A stretch of DNA of 64,000 nucleotides. Origin: Hyunsoonleella aestuarii. Lineage in GTDB: Bacteria; Bacteroidota; Bacteroidia; Flavobacteriales; Flavobacteriaceae. The translations under genes and the position numbers were made by a program. Positions 46,302 through 55,865 of this stretch are shown here, piece after piece. The first letter of the stretch is position 1; each line of letters starts with the position of its first letter. Where the stretch lies: contig NZ_VAWB01000003.1 of the NCBI RefSeq assembly GCF_006148925.1, forward strand, positions 310,001 to 374,000, read 5' to 3'. Below the pieces are notes generated by a model that saw only the letters and a program-made list of their open reading frames with translations, searched no databases and was not told the DNA's origin.

Positions 46302-47702
46302 ATGGAATCTCAAATACATAAAGTTCATCAGCAGTTGGTGAATAAAGAAATTACATGTACAGAATTAGTACAACAACGTTTAGATTTACTTAAAACCAAT
46401 ACCCATAACACTGTAAACTCATTACTTGATACCTTAGCTCTAGAGCTAGCTAAAAAAGTAGATGATAAAATTTCCAAAGGTACATCCATCGGCTTGTTAG
46501 AAGGTATACCCTTTGGTATTAAAGACGTTTACATGGTACAAGGAACTTATACCACTGCAAGTTCAGATTTACTTAAAAACTACAAATCGGCCTATACTGC
46601 TACTGCCATTCAAAAATTATTAGACGCTGGTGCCATTCCTTTAGTGAAGGAAAACTGTGATAGTTTTGGACATGGCTCCTCTAGCGAGAACACTATTTTC
46701 GGTGCGGTTAAAAACGCTATCAATCCAGAATTAGTTGGTGGTGGTTCTAGTGGTGGTTCTGCCGTTAATGTCGCTAAAGATTTTACCGTTTTTTCCATTG
46801 GGGGTGATACGGGTGGATCTGTGCGTCAACCAGCAGGTTACAATAATGTTTATGGATTAAAACCTACTTACGGACGTATTTCGCGCTATGGACTAATGGC
46901 TTACGCCTCTTCTACAGATTGCGTTGGACCAATAGCAAAATCGATTGAAGATATCCGCATTGTTCTTAATATAATGAGTGGTAAAGACGTAAAAGATCAA
47001 ACCACATATGCTTCCACTGAAATCACTCATGATGCTATTTTATGTTCAGATACTATAAAAACCGTTGGTTACTTCAAGAATTTTATAGAAAGTGATGCTA
47101 TTGACAGTCAAATAAAATCAGACTTTTTGGAAAGCATCGAAAAAATAAAAGCCAAAGGCATTGAAGTAAAAGCTTTGGATTTCTTTGAATCGAATACGTT
47201 AGTTTCAACCTACTATACCTTAGCGATGGCAGAAACAGCCTCTAACCTATCGCGGTTAGATGGTACCAATTATGGTAATCGTATTGAATCTGAAAATTTA
47301 AAAGAAACCTATGCTGTAACACGTTCTGAAAATTTTTCAGAAGAAACCAAACGTAGAATTGTTGGTGGAAACCAGGTATTATCACAAGGTTTTTCCGATG
47401 AAATCTATTTAAAAGGTCTTGCTTTAAGAGATAGTATTTCCGAAAACTTTGAAAAAGATTTTAACGAGGTCGATATCATACTCTCTCCAGTTACACCAAA
47501 TACACCGCCTAAAATTGGAGATAGCTTAAAAGACCCTTTGGCAATGTATTTATCCGATGCTTATACTGTTGGTTTTAGCCTAGGGCAACTACCAACACTA
47601 ACAGTGCCTCAAGGCACCGCAACAGGACTACAAATAACCGCTGCAAAAAACAACGACGAGCTCGTTTTAAAGTTTGCTAACTTCTTAAAAGACATACTGT
47701 AA
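46302..47702 (+). CDS. gatA: Asp-tRNA(Asn)/Glu-tRNA(Gln) amidotransferase subunit A
   Basis: A 466-residue amidase-signature protein that releases ammonia from glutamine or asparagine for the transamidation. The Ser-cisSer-Lys triad is visible: Lys in PFGIKDVY (about residue 74), cis-Ser in GGGSSGGSAVN (near 150) and nucleophile Ser in GGDTGGSVRQPAGY (near 172). Conserved GLKPTYGRISRYGL follows. The TAA stop shares one base with the ATG of the next gene, so translation is coupled. Confidence 0.94.
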   Translation: MESQIHKVHQQLVNKEITCTELVQQRLDLLKTNTHNTVNSLLDTLALELAKKVDDKISKGTSIGLLEGIPFGIKDVYMVQGTYTTASSDLLKNYKSAYTATAIQKLLDAGAIPLVKENCDSFGHGSSSENTIFGAVKNAINPELVGGGSSGGSAVNVAKDFTVFSIGGDTGGSVRQPAGYNNVYGLKPTYGRISRYGLMAYASSTDCVGPIAKSIEDIRIVLNIMSGKDVKDQTTYASTEITHDAILCSDTIKTVGYFKNFIESDAIDSQIKSDFLESIEKIKAKGIEVKALDFFESNTLVSTYYTLAMAETASNLSRLDGTNYGNRIESENLKETYAVTRSENFSEETKRRIVGGNQVLSQGFSDEIYLKGLALRDSISENFEKDFNEVDIILSPVTPNTPPKIGDSLKDPLAMYLSDAYTVGFSLGQLPTLTVPQGTATGLQITAAKNNDELVLKFANFLKDIL

Positions 47703-50700
47703 TGGAGCTAGATCAATTAAACGACTTATTAAAAAAGTACGAGTTAGAGTTAGTTATCGGACTAGAAACTCATGTTCGATTAAATACAAAAACTAAGTTA
47801 TTCTGTTCATGTCCGAATCAAGAGATTGAAACGCCAAATCATAATATTTGCTCGGTTTGTACAGGGCAAATGGGGGTTTTACCAGCTATTAATAAAGAAG
47901 CAATTAATAAGGCCATCTATTTTGGTAAAGCTGTGAAATCGACTTTTGAAAACGATGTTATTTCTTGGGATCGTAAACATTATGAGTATCCGGATAACCC
48001 AAAAAACATACAGATAACACAGTTTCATAATCCTATTATTCCAGACGGACAAGTATCTTGTTTTCGTAATGATGGATCTCAGTTTACGGTTAACCTAACA
48101 CAGGTTCATATTGAAGAAGATGCCGCTAAATTGATGCATGAAAAAAAAGTTTCTTTAGTAGATTTTAATAAAGCAGGTGTACCCCTAATTGAAATTGTGA
48201 CTGAGCCTTGTATTCGCCATATTGAAGATGCTTCAATATATGCACAATACATACAGCGTATTGTGCAAAATTTAAAAATATCTGAAGCTAACCTTGAGAA
48301 AGGGGAATTTAAATCGGATGTTTCTGTATCGCTAAGACGAAAGCGTGACTATAATTTAAACCCACGGACCGAAATAAAAAACTTGAATTCGTTTAAGTTT
48401 ATGGTAGAAGCTTTAAAAGAAGAAGTTGAAAAACAACTTAGCTACTATCTAGAGCATAAAGAATTTAGACCAGACCAAACCACTGTACTTTGGGATGCAG
48501 ATTTGAAGCAAACTAAAATTATGCGTAAAAAGGAATATGAAGCCGATTACCGTTTTATATCTGAACCCGATTTACCTTTCGTAAACATTAAAAGTGTGGT
48601 TGAAAGTATTGATGTAGATACAAACACTTTGCCTTTCGCAGTGGAGCGTATTTTAATTAATGGAGGTGTTTTACCGCAAGACGCTAAGTTTTTCACTGCA
48701 GATTCGTTACGATCGGAAACCTTTGTAGCCATTAATAATGTAATAAAAGACCCTTCATTTGTAGCAAAAACATTAGTAAATAATATTGGCGCAGACGATT
48801 ATAACGATATTCATGATATTGATCATTTAATTGAAATTTTTCAACTTTTTAAAGCTGAAAAAATCACTTCGGTATTAGTACAAAACGCCATAACAGCGTA
48901 TTTAAAAGACAGAAGCTTCAACTATAATAAATATTTTGAAGATCATACCATTTCAGATTCTCAAATAAAAGAGGCGATTGAAAAAGTAATTTCAGAAAAT
49001 GAAGTTATTGCTAACCACATAAAGTCTGGAAATCAAGGTAAGGCCGGTATTTTGGTTGGTAAAGTTATTGGCATTATAGGCAAAGGAGCTTCAGGAAAAG
49101 TGATTCGCGAGCGTATTCTTAATGAATTAGCTTCAGATGCGGTCTCGTCTAAAAAAGTGCCTCAAACCGATGTAAAAAGTGAGATAAAGGAAGATGCAAC
49201 TATTGTAAAACAAGACGAAGAGGTACTGCCAAAGATTCCAATGGTTATAAAGGATAGTTACCGCACCCATAAGGCGTCACAATTATCGGAAGATTCTATT
49301 TCTAAAAAAGTAACCTTAGCGGGTTGGGTTTCTAGTGTGCGCGACCATGGTGAGCTTATGTTTATTGATTTACGGGATTCTAGCCACGAAATATTTCAGG
49401 TACGTTTAAGCAGAGAGTCGTTTGAAAATTTAGATGAACTGGTAAAATTAAAACCAGAATCTGTTATAACCGTAACTGGTGTTGTGGTTCAACGAAAAGC
49501 CGATGACTATAATCCATCCTTAAGAACCGGAACTATAGAATTAGAGACATCTGAATTATATATTCTTAATCTTTCAAAAACATTACCTTTTGAAATAAAA
49601 CGGGCTACCAAGACAAACGAAACAGTTCGTTTTCAACATAAATACCTCGACCATAGAAACGATTCTGTACGTCGTGCTATTATAAATCGTCATAAAGTCA
49701 TTAAGCTAATGCGTGATATTTTAGACGAGCAAGAATTTTTGGAGGTAGAAACACCAATTCTTACTGCTGGAACCGATGAAGGCGCACGCGAATTTATTGT
49801 ACCTACAAGAAAAAAAGCAGGATCGTTTTATACGCTTCCTCAAGCACCACAGCAGTTTAAGCAAATATTGATGGTTAGTGGTTACGAAAAGTATTTCCAA
49901 ATTGCACGTTGCTTTAGAGATGAAGATTCACGTGGCGATAGACAACCAGAATTTACACAGTTGGATATTGAAATGGCCTATGCTAGCATGGAACAAATTA
50001 TCGATTTAAACACCAAATTGTTTAATGATATTGTTACCAAAATTTATGGCAAAAAGTGGATACTACATCCATTTGAAGTTATAACCTATAAAGAGGCGAT
50101 GGACAAATATGGTTGTGACCGACCAGATTTACGTTTTGGTTTACAACTTCAAGACATTACGGAGATAGTAAAAGAAACCTCTTTTCAGGTATTTAGCAAA
50201 CCCATTGATGAAGGCGGTATAGTAAAATGCATCAAAGTTTCTGCCAAAGAACAAGGAAAAAAACGATTATCTAAAGGGCAAATTGAAAGACTTACCGGTA
50301 TTGCCCAAGAGCATGGGTTGGGTGGTTTAGCATACATTATTGTAAATGAACATGATTTACAATCGCCAATTATTAAATTTTTAGGGGAAGACATTGCTGC
50401 AGGAATTATAGAAACCACAAAGGCACAAGTGGGAGATATTGTATTTTTCTCTGCTGCAGACTATGAGACTGCCAATAAAGCCTTGGATGCTGTGAGACAA
50501 GAACTTGGGATCATGCTTAGACTTATAAATCCTAAAGAATTAAGACCTGCTTGGGTGGTCGATTTCCCTATGTTTGAAAAAACAGAGGAAGGGCGCTGGA
50601 CTTTTACGCATAATCCATTCTCTATGCCTGCCGTTTACGATATTGATAAACACATGACTGGCAGAGACGATGAGATAGGAAGTATTATAGCACAGCAATA

Positions 50701-51040
50701 CGATTTAATTCTTAATGGTTATGAAATTGGCGGTGGTTCTATTCGAGCGCATAAAGCCGAAATTCTTGAAGCTACCTACAAAAACATGGGCTACAATAAG
50801 AAAGAGATGATAAAAAGTGTAGGTACTATGTATGAAGCATTTCAGTATGGTGCGCCACCGCATGGGGGTATTGCTTGGGGTGTAGACCGGTTGATGATGA
50901 TACTTGAGAAAAAAGCTTCTATTAGAGAGGTTATGGCATTTCCAAAAACAGGTACTAGTGAAGACTTGTTATTTGGCGCTCCTTCGCCTTTATCTGATAA
51001 AAAAGTTGAAGAAATGAATGTTAAGGTTACTAGGAAGTAA
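47702..51040 (+). CDS. gatB/aspS: Fusion of amidotransferase GatB with aspartyl-tRNA synthetase
   Basis: A 1112-residue two-enzyme protein. Residues 1-~480 are GatB: GLETHVRLNTKTKLFCSCPN with a Cys zinc pair and CSVCTGQMG, YEYPDNPKN, and a C-terminal YqeY-like tail KAGILVGKVIG. A ~35-residue charged linker follows. Residues ~515-1112 are a bacterial-type AspRS with GAD domain: anticodon fold GWVSSVRDHGELMFIDLRD, motif 2 RCFRDEDSRGDRQPEF and motif 3 GGIAWGVDRL. The His in RDHGE matches the residue found in non-discriminating AspRS enzymes, which charge both tRNA(Asp) and tRNA(Asn). The fusion would pass mis-acylated Asp-tRNA(Asn) straight to the amidotransferase. It is the last gene of the attenuated operon. 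Specificity is inferred, not shown. Confidence 0.93.
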   Translation: MELDQLNDLLKKYELELVIGLETHVRLNTKTKLFCSCPNQEIETPNHNICSVCTGQMGVLPAINKEAINKAIYFGKAVKSTFENDVISWDRKHYEYPDNPKNIQITQFHNPIIPDGQVSCFRNDGSQFTVNLTQVHIEEDAAKLMHEKKVSLVDFNKAGVPLIEIVTEPCIRHIEDASIYAQYIQRIVQNLKISEANLEKGEFKSDVSVSLRRKRDYNLNPRTEIKNLNSFKFMVEALKEEVEKQLSYYLEHKEFRPDQTTVLWDADLKQTKIMRKKEYEADYRFISEPDLPFVNIKSVVESIDVDTNTLPFAVERILINGGVLPQDAKFFTADSLRSETFVAINNVIKDPSFVAKTLVNNIGADDYNDIHDIDHLIEIFQLFKAEKITSVLVQNAITAYLKDRSFNYNKYFEDHTISDSQIKEAIEKVISENEVIANHIKSGNQGKAGILVGKVIGIIGKGASGKVIRERILNELASDAVSSKKVPQTDVKSEIKEDATIVKQDEEVLPKIPMVIKDSYRTHKASQLSEDSISKKVTLAGWVSSVRDHGELMFIDLRDSSHEIFQVRLSRESFENLDELVKLKPESVITVTGVVVQRKADDYNPSLRTGTIELETSELYILNLSKTLPFEIKRATKTNETVRFQHKYLDHRNDSVRRAIINRHKVIKLMRDILDEQEFLEVETPILTAGTDEGAREFIVPTRKKAGSFYTLPQAPQQFKQILMVSGYEKYFQIARCFRDEDSRGDRQPEFTQLDIEMAYASMEQIIDLNTKLFNDIVTKIYGKKWILHPFEVITYKEAMDKYGCDRPDLRFGLQLQDITEIVKETSFQVFSKPIDEGGIVKCIKVSAKEQGKKRLSKGQIERLTGIAQEHGLGGLAYIIVNEHDLQSPIIKFLGEDIAAGIIETTKAQVGDIVFFSAADYETANKALDAVRQELGIMLRLINPKELRPAWVVDFPMFEKTEEGRWTFTHNPFSMPAVYDIDKHMTGRDDEIGSIIAQQYDLILNGYEIGGGSIRAHKAEILEATYKNMGYNKKEMIKSVGTMYEAFQYGAPPHGGIAWGVDRLMMILEKKASIREVMAFPKTGTSEDLLFGAPSPLSDKKVEEMNVKVTRK

Positions 51041-51398
51041 TTAAACATTTATACTATCAAAAACATAATCCTAATTCAAGATTATTAATGGAAAAAACAT
51101 CTAAAAAAGTAGGTCTAAAAACTCTTGCTATTCCGAAAGGCAGATAAAATGAAGATGTTCCAGCCATTATTAAAACAATTAATTTAAAATAAGGCTGCTT
51201 TTCTTCCATCTAGGATTTTTAAAATTAAAATACCAATATATGGATTATAATATTACTCTCCTTGAAGGGGTTCAAAAAGCATAATTAACAATAAGATATT
51301 TAGGTAAAGCTATCTATAAAGTTCTACCGTATAATCATTGTCTTTGTGAAACAAAGAGCGTCGAAAAGTATATTGAAGAGTGTTTTCAGAAACGAAAG
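51041..51398. other. Decayed coding remnants before the repeat array
   Basis: No intact gene. Short broken frames look like relics: 51088-51180, interrupted by a stop after PKGR, and one from about 51300 that reads through LPYNHCLCETKSVEKYIEECFQ into the repeat at 51399. They are probably remains of former cassette genes at the edge of the array. No family was recognised. Confidence 0.4.
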
Positions 51399-51521
51399 CA
51401 CAACAACGTATATAATTCATTGCTTGGTCAATACAGACTTGCGAAAATTCCGCTGGAATTTTCTATCTGTGATTTGTTTGTTAACTTAGTTGCTCAACTA
51501 CGCAACTAACAATACACAAGA
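51399..51521 (+). repeat. Array repeat copy 1
   Basis: Opens with CAACAACGTATATAATTCATTGCT. A central perfect 9-bp hairpin GAAAATTCC-GCT-GGAATTTTC spans 51443-51463, followed by TTTGTTTGTTAAC and a terminal block AACTAACAATACACAA. It shares its layout with copies at 52555, 53171, 55707, 56877, 57831, 58538 and 62309. Confidence 0.75.
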
Positions 51522-51593
51522 TCAATAGGCAGCCTAAAAAAAGAGTGATTAATAATTAATGTTTAAATATCTAATAAAAGGAATTTATACTCA

Positions 51594-52535
51594 ATGAAAT
51601 ATAAAAAATACTTCAAAGACTCTATAAATATTTCTGAAATAGGCCTTGGAGCATGGCAATTAGGGCAAAACTCTGGATGGAAAAGCATGACAGAAACTGA
51701 AGCCATTAAACTTGTTCATAAATCCTTAGATTTTGGAATCAACTTCTTTGATACGGCCCCAAATTATGGACATGGAACTAGTGAGGAAAGATTAGGCAAG
51801 GCGCTTAAAGGTGTTGACCGAAGTAAAATTGTAATTAATACAAAATTTGGGCACACACATACTGGTACGTTAAACTTTGGATCTAATTACATAAGGGAAT
51901 CTTTAGAAGGAAGTTTAAAAAGACTTCAAGTAGAGTATCTTGACTCACTGATTATTCACAACCCACCTTCTAAATATTTTGATGGAAATAAAAATGACCA
52001 TTATGAAATTCTTGATAAATTAATTGAAGAAGGAAAAATAAAGGCGTACGGTGCTTCCTTAGATACTTATGACGACATGAAGTTATTAATGAATACAACA
52101 AACTCAAAAGTAATGGAGGTGTTTTTTAATATCTTTCATCAGGATACTTTGCTCGGATTTGAACAAGCACAAGATGAAGAATTTGGTATTATTGTGAAAA
52201 TTCCACTTGATTCTGGCTGGTTAACTGGCAAATATAATACAGAAAGTAGGTTTCATGATATTCGAAGTAGATGGTCTAAAGAAGATATTGAAACAAGAGC
52301 TAAACTTGTAAACAAAGTTAAGTCTATTATTGGAACAGAAGAGAACCTTGCCCAAAAAGCAATAGCTTTTTGTTTAGCTTATGATGCGGTTTCCACAGTT
52401 ATTCCAGGTAATGTAAATATCGAACAGCTAACGAGCAATGTCCAAAGTACAGATATTTCTATTTCAAGGAGTCTTATAGAACAACTTGAAAAGTTATATC
52501 AATATGAAATTAAAAAACTGAACCTACCTTGGTAA
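51594..52535 (+). CDS. Aldo/keto reductase
   Basis: A 313-residue NADPH-dependent oxidoreductase with a TIM barrel. The catalytic tetrad is visible: Asp and Tyr in FFDTAPNYGHGTSEERLGKAL (about 50-70), Lys in INTKFGH (near 84) and His in SLIIHNPP (near 122). The cofactor-binding stretch STVIPGNVNIEQL is near 282. The substrate cannot be deduced. It is the first module of the one-strand repeat-flanked array. Confidence 0.9.
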   Translation: MKYKKYFKDSINISEIGLGAWQLGQNSGWKSMTETEAIKLVHKSLDFGINFFDTAPNYGHGTSEERLGKALKGVDRSKIVINTKFGHTHTGTLNFGSNYIRESLEGSLKRLQVEYLDSLIIHNPPSKYFDGNKNDHYEILDKLIEEGKIKAYGASLDTYDDMKLLMNTTNSKVMEVFFNIFHQDTLLGFEQAQDEEFGIIVKIPLDSGWLTGKYNTESRFHDIRSRWSKEDIETRAKLVNKVKSIIGTEENLAQKAIAFCLAYDAVSTVIPGNVNIEQLTSNVQSTDISISRSLIEQLEKLYQYEIKKLNLPW

Positions 52536-52554
52536 TAGATAAATTTAAAAATGA

Positions 52555-52690
52555 ACGTTGCCTAACAGTGGCTATAACCCATTGTGGCAGAGAGCTAAAT
52601 CAAATTTTAATTTATAAATCAAACGGCTGTATTTCAGCGGAATAATCCTACGGATGATTCCACAACAAAATCATAGCCTAGACCATTCTT
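52555..52690 (+). repeat. Array repeat copy 2
   Basis: Outer inverted repeat GGCTAT (52570-52575) / ATAGCC (52673-52678), the motif TATAACCCATTGTGGCA, and a central 10-bp hairpin with one mismatch, GGAATAATCC-TAC-GGATGATTCC (52639-52661). It occupies the whole gap between two genes. Confidence 0.7.
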
Positions 52691-52713
52691 AATTAAACGA
52701 ACCATTACAAAAG

Positions 52714-53169
52714 ATGATTGAAAGACTTGAAAATAATGATATAGAAGTGTCTAAAAGAATACGTACCGTTTTTCAATCATCGTATAAGGTTGAAGCAAAA
52801 TTATTAAATGCAACTGATTTTCCTCCCTTAAAAAGACCTCTTAAGAGCTATGTGAATAGTAATACAGAATTTTTCGGATACTTAAAAGATGGAGAGCTTG
52901 CAGGAGTAATTGAAATCTATCATAACAATAGCTTTACAGATATTAATAGTTTAGTTGTTAGTCCAACTTTTTTTAGACAAGGAATTGCCAGAAAGCTAAT
53001 GGAATTCGTATTTAATACATTTGATTCGAATCTTTTTGTTGTTGAAACCGGACTGGAGAATGGGCCTGCCACTGAATTGTATAAAAAGTTTGATTTCAAA
53101 GAAGTTAAACAATGGAATACTGAGCAGGGAATTAGAAAAATAAAATTTGAGCGTAGAATAAATAACTAA
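52714..53169 (+). CDS. GNAT-family N-acetyltransferase
   Basis: A 151-residue acetyl-CoA-dependent transferase. The acetyl-CoA-binding motif A is SLVVSPTFFRQGIARKLMEFVF (residues ~72-93, with RQGIAR as the Q/R-x-x-G-x-G/A loop), followed by VVETGLENGPATELYKKFDF, a typical motif B. GNAT genes are frequent cargo of gene cassettes. The substrate is unknown. Confidence 0.88.
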   Translation: MIERLENNDIEVSKRIRTVFQSSYKVEAKLLNATDFPPLKRPLKSYVNSNTEFFGYLKDGELAGVIEIYHNNSFTDINSLVVSPTFFRQGIARKLMEFVFNTFDSNLFVVETGLENGPATELYKKFDFKEVKQWNTEQGIRKIKFERRINN

Positions 53170-53170
53170 G

Positions 53171-53220
53171 TACAACAAAGTTTAAAATTAATTGCTTGGT
53201 TCAGATCTACTCGGAATTTA
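53171..53220 (+). repeat. Array repeat copy 3, truncated
   Basis: ACAACAAAGTTTAAAATTAATTGCTTGG and TCAGATCTACTCGGAATTTAC match the left half of the other copies. The right half is missing and is replaced by the gene fragment at 53238. Confidence 0.6.
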
Positions 53221-53237
53221 CTTTTAGGTTAGAAAAC

Positions 53238-53447
53238 ATGTTAACCTTTAGAGGAGCTACTTTTAAACAAATCGATTTTATGTTATCTGAAGTAGCAGTT
53301 TCCAGAAAGGTTGTAACAGGACAAAACCCTTTTTCAACTACAAAATCTGCTGAAGCTGTTATAGAAACTTTAGGACTTACACCAGTGAAAAGGAAGTTGT
53401 ATAGTGATGAAAAAAGTGTGTGTTTAATTAATTATATTGATTTCTGA
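53238..53447 (+). pseudogene. C-terminal fragment of a DJ-1/PfpI-family gene
   Basis: A 69-residue frame containing FRGATFKQIDFMLSEVAV and VVTGQNPFSTTKSAEAVIETLG, which matches the C-terminal end of DJ-1/PfpI glutamine-amidotransferase-like proteins (VTGQNP...A). The N-terminal two thirds, including the nucleophile elbow Cys, are absent, and a truncated repeat joins directly upstream. This looks like the residue of a cassette gene cut by recombination. It may still be translated, but is unlikely to be active. Confidence 0.65.
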
Positions 53448-53514
53448 AAATTTAGTGTTTAAATCCCGTACTTTCATTTACTAAACCTGTTAGAGTAATA
53501 CTTAAAAACCAACG

Positions 53515-54603
53515 ATGATTAAAAATACGTCATTTATAATAATACTATTTATCTCAATCTCTAATGGTTTAAGTCAAGAAATTAAAAAAATAAAAGACAG
53601 TTATTTAAATCAACTTACAGAAATAAATGATGGTCCTTATGTTTTTATAGAAAAAAATAATTTGGTTGAAAAAAAGATTGTTAAAGGTAAAGTTTTATCA
53701 AAAAACTTAAATGCTAACTCGTATGATACAATATATACGCCCAACAAGGTTTTCTTTAAAAATATAAAGAAAATTGCCGCACTAAGTGATATTCATGGAC
53801 AATACGAACTAGCCATTGAATTATTAAAAAGTAATAAAATAATAGACAAAAAATTAAATTGGAATTATGGTAAAGGGCATTTGGTAATTGTCGGCGACAT
53901 TTTCGACAGAGGTGATAAGGTAAATGAAATGCTTTGGTTAGTTTATAAACTTGAACAACAAGCAAAAAATAAAGGAGGTAAGGTTCATTTTTTATTAGGT
54001 AACCACGAGTATATGGTATTACATAAAGATTTAAGATATATAAATAATAAATACAACATAACAGGTCAATTATTAAATTTAGATTATAATGAATTATATA
54101 ACAATAAAACAATAATTGGCAGATGGTTGCGCTCAAAGCCAACTATTATTAAAATAAATGATAATATTTTTGTCCACGGTGGTGTATCAAAGGAATTTAT
54201 ATCTCATACTGATTTCAATCTTGAAAAGATTAATAACGTAATGAGAAATTCCATTGAAATTAATAAGCAAGATTTAAAGTCTACTGACTTTTATAAAATC
54301 TATTATGGTGGAAAAAGTTTAATATGGTATCGTGGGTATTTTAATGATAATTTAAAAGATGAAGATATTACTGACATATTAAATCATATAAGTTCAAAAC
54401 ACATAGTAGTTGGACATTGTTCAAATGAAGAAGTCGTTAGCTTATTTGGTAATAAAATTTTCGGTGTAGATTCAAGTATTAAAAAAGGAAAATATGGAGA
54501 AATTTTATTCATTGAAAACAATAAATATTTTCGAGGGACTATGAACGGAAAGAAAAAACAATTTGATAAAATTACAACTACCAACAACATATATAAAAAA
54601 TAG
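53515..54603 (+). CDS. Secreted calcineurin-like metallophosphoesterase
   Basis: A 362-residue protein with a signal peptide (residues 1-20, ending GLSQE). The phosphoesterase motifs occur in order: SDIHGQYE (near 95), GDIFDRGD (near 130), LGNHEYM (near 160) and VHGGVS (near 220). A final VGHCSNEE lies near 300. This pattern is that of PPP-type serine/threonine phosphatases and bacterial relatives. It is probably periplasmic. The substrate is unknown. Confidence 0.88.
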   Translation: MIKNTSFIIILFISISNGLSQEIKKIKDSYLNQLTEINDGPYVFIEKNNLVEKKIVKGKVLSKNLNANSYDTIYTPNKVFFKNIKKIAALSDIHGQYELAIELLKSNKIIDKKLNWNYGKGHLVIVGDIFDRGDKVNEMLWLVYKLEQQAKNKGGKVHFLLGNHEYMVLHKDLRYINNKYNITGQLLNLDYNELYNNKTIIGRWLRSKPTIIKINDNIFVHGGVSKEFISHTDFNLEKINNVMRNSIEINKQDLKSTDFYKIYYGGKSLIWYRGYFNDNLKDEDITDILNHISSKHIVVGHCSNEEVVSLFGNKIFGVDSSIKKGKYGEILFIENNKYFRGTMNGKKKQFDKITTTNNIYKK

Positions 54604-54645
54604 CGGTTGAATTGATTACATTTACTCACTCATAAAGTTATAAAA

Positions 54646-55692
54646 ATGGCTAAAAAAAAATTAAGTTTTCTTGACAGAAATCTTACGTTGTGGATATTTA
54701 TAACAATGGCTATTGGAGTTGGACTTGGGTATTTTATCCCTACGTTTCCTAACATCATAAATTCATTTAGTAGTGGAACAACGAATATTCCCATTGCAAT
54801 CGGCTTAATATTAATGATGTATCCTCCTTTAGCAAAAGTCAACTATTCTCTCTTACCAAAAGTTTTCAGAAACACAAAAATCCTGTCTATTTCACTTATT
54901 CTAAATTGGATAATTGGTCCCGTTTTAATGTTTGTTCTAGCAATTACATTTTTACGTGATTATCCCGAATATATGGTCGGATTAATTTTGATTGGCTTGG
55001 CTCGTTGTATTGCAATGGTTTTGGTATGGAACGACCTTGCAGAAGGAAGTAACGAATATGGTGCTGGTTTAGTCGCTTTAAATAGTATTTTTCAAGTGTT
55101 TGCATACAGTTTTTATGCTTGGATTTTTATAACTGTTCTTCCACCCTATTTTGGATTTGAAGGTGCTATTGTAGATATTTCAATCGAGACAATTGCTGAA
55201 AGTGTAGCTATTTATTTAGGTATTCCATTTGTAATGGGAATATTGAGCAGACTTATTTTAGTAAAAATAAAAGGAGAGGAATGGTATACAAAGACATTCA
55301 TTCCTGCAATTTCGCCAATAACCTTAATTGCTCTGTTATTTACAATCGTGGTAATGTTCTCGCTTAAAGGAGAATTGATTGTGGAAATTCCAATGGATGT
55401 TCTAATTATTGCAGTTCCTTTACTTATCTATTTTGCGTTAATGTTTATTATTGGGTTTTTCTTTACCAAAGCAACGGGAGCAGAATACGACAAGACAGCT
55501 TCAGTTGCTTTTACAGCAGCAGGAAATAATTTTGAATTAGCTATTGCAGTTGCAATTGCAGTTTTCGGACTAAATTCAGGCCAAGCATTTGCTGGAGTAA
55601 TTGGCCCATTGGTTGAAGTGCCTGCATTGATTTTATTGGTTCGTGTTTCTTTTTGGTTAAGAAAAAAGTATTATAAAAAATCCAACGCCTAA
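54646..55692 (+). CDS. acr3: Arsenite efflux protein, ACR3 family
   Basis: A 348-residue membrane protein with ten predicted helices. The conserved helix [23 protein letters not shown], broken here as GLARCIAMV and LVWNDLAEG, carries the essential Cys (about residue 124). The Glu/Asn-containing [17 protein letters not shown] block lies near 290. Together they identify the ACR3 (not ArsB) type. It exports As(III), and perhaps Sb(III), using the proton gradient. No arsR or arsC is adjacent. Confidence 0.92.
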   Translation: MAKKKLSFLDRNLTLWIFITMAIGVGLGYFIPTFPNIINSFSSGTTNIPIAIGLILMMYPPLAKVNYSLLPKVFRNTKILSISLILNWIIGPVLMFVLAITFLRDYPEYMVGLILIGLARCIAMVLVWNDLAEGSNEYGAGLVALNSIFQVFAYSFYAWIFITVLPPYFGFEGAIVDISIETIAESVAIYLGIPFVMGILSRLILVKIKGEEWYTKTFIPAISPITLIALLFTIVVMFSLKGELIVEIPMDVLIIAVPLLIYFALMFIIGFFFTKATGAEYDKTASVAFTAAGNNFELAIAVAIAVFGLNSGQAFAGVIGPLVEVPALILLVRVSFWLRKKYYKKSNA

Positions 55693-55706
55693 AGCCAGTG
55701 GGTAAA

Positions 55707-55833
55707 AACGTTTATAATTAATCGCTAGTTCAGACTTACCTGGGAAAATCCTAAGGATATTCTATTCGGTTTGTATTTGTTAAATTAGGTGCTGAAACCT
55801 TAAATGAAATCAAACACAAAACCGTTGTTAGTA
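55707..55833 (+). repeat. Array repeat copy 4
   Basis: AACGTTTATAATTAATCGCT, a central stem GAAAATCC-TAA-GGATATTC (55744-55762, one mismatch), GGTTTGTATTTGTTAAATTAGG and a right end CAAAACCGTTGTTAG. It is the same order of blocks as copies 1 and 6. Confidence 0.72.
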
Positions 55834-55865
55834 ATTAAAAAATATAATCTATAAAATAATATATT

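Noticed and set aside
53756-54142. 128-codon minus-strand frame inside the metallophosphoesterase
   Set aside because: Antisense to a gene with intact catalytic motifs; Tyr/Leu-rich chance frame.
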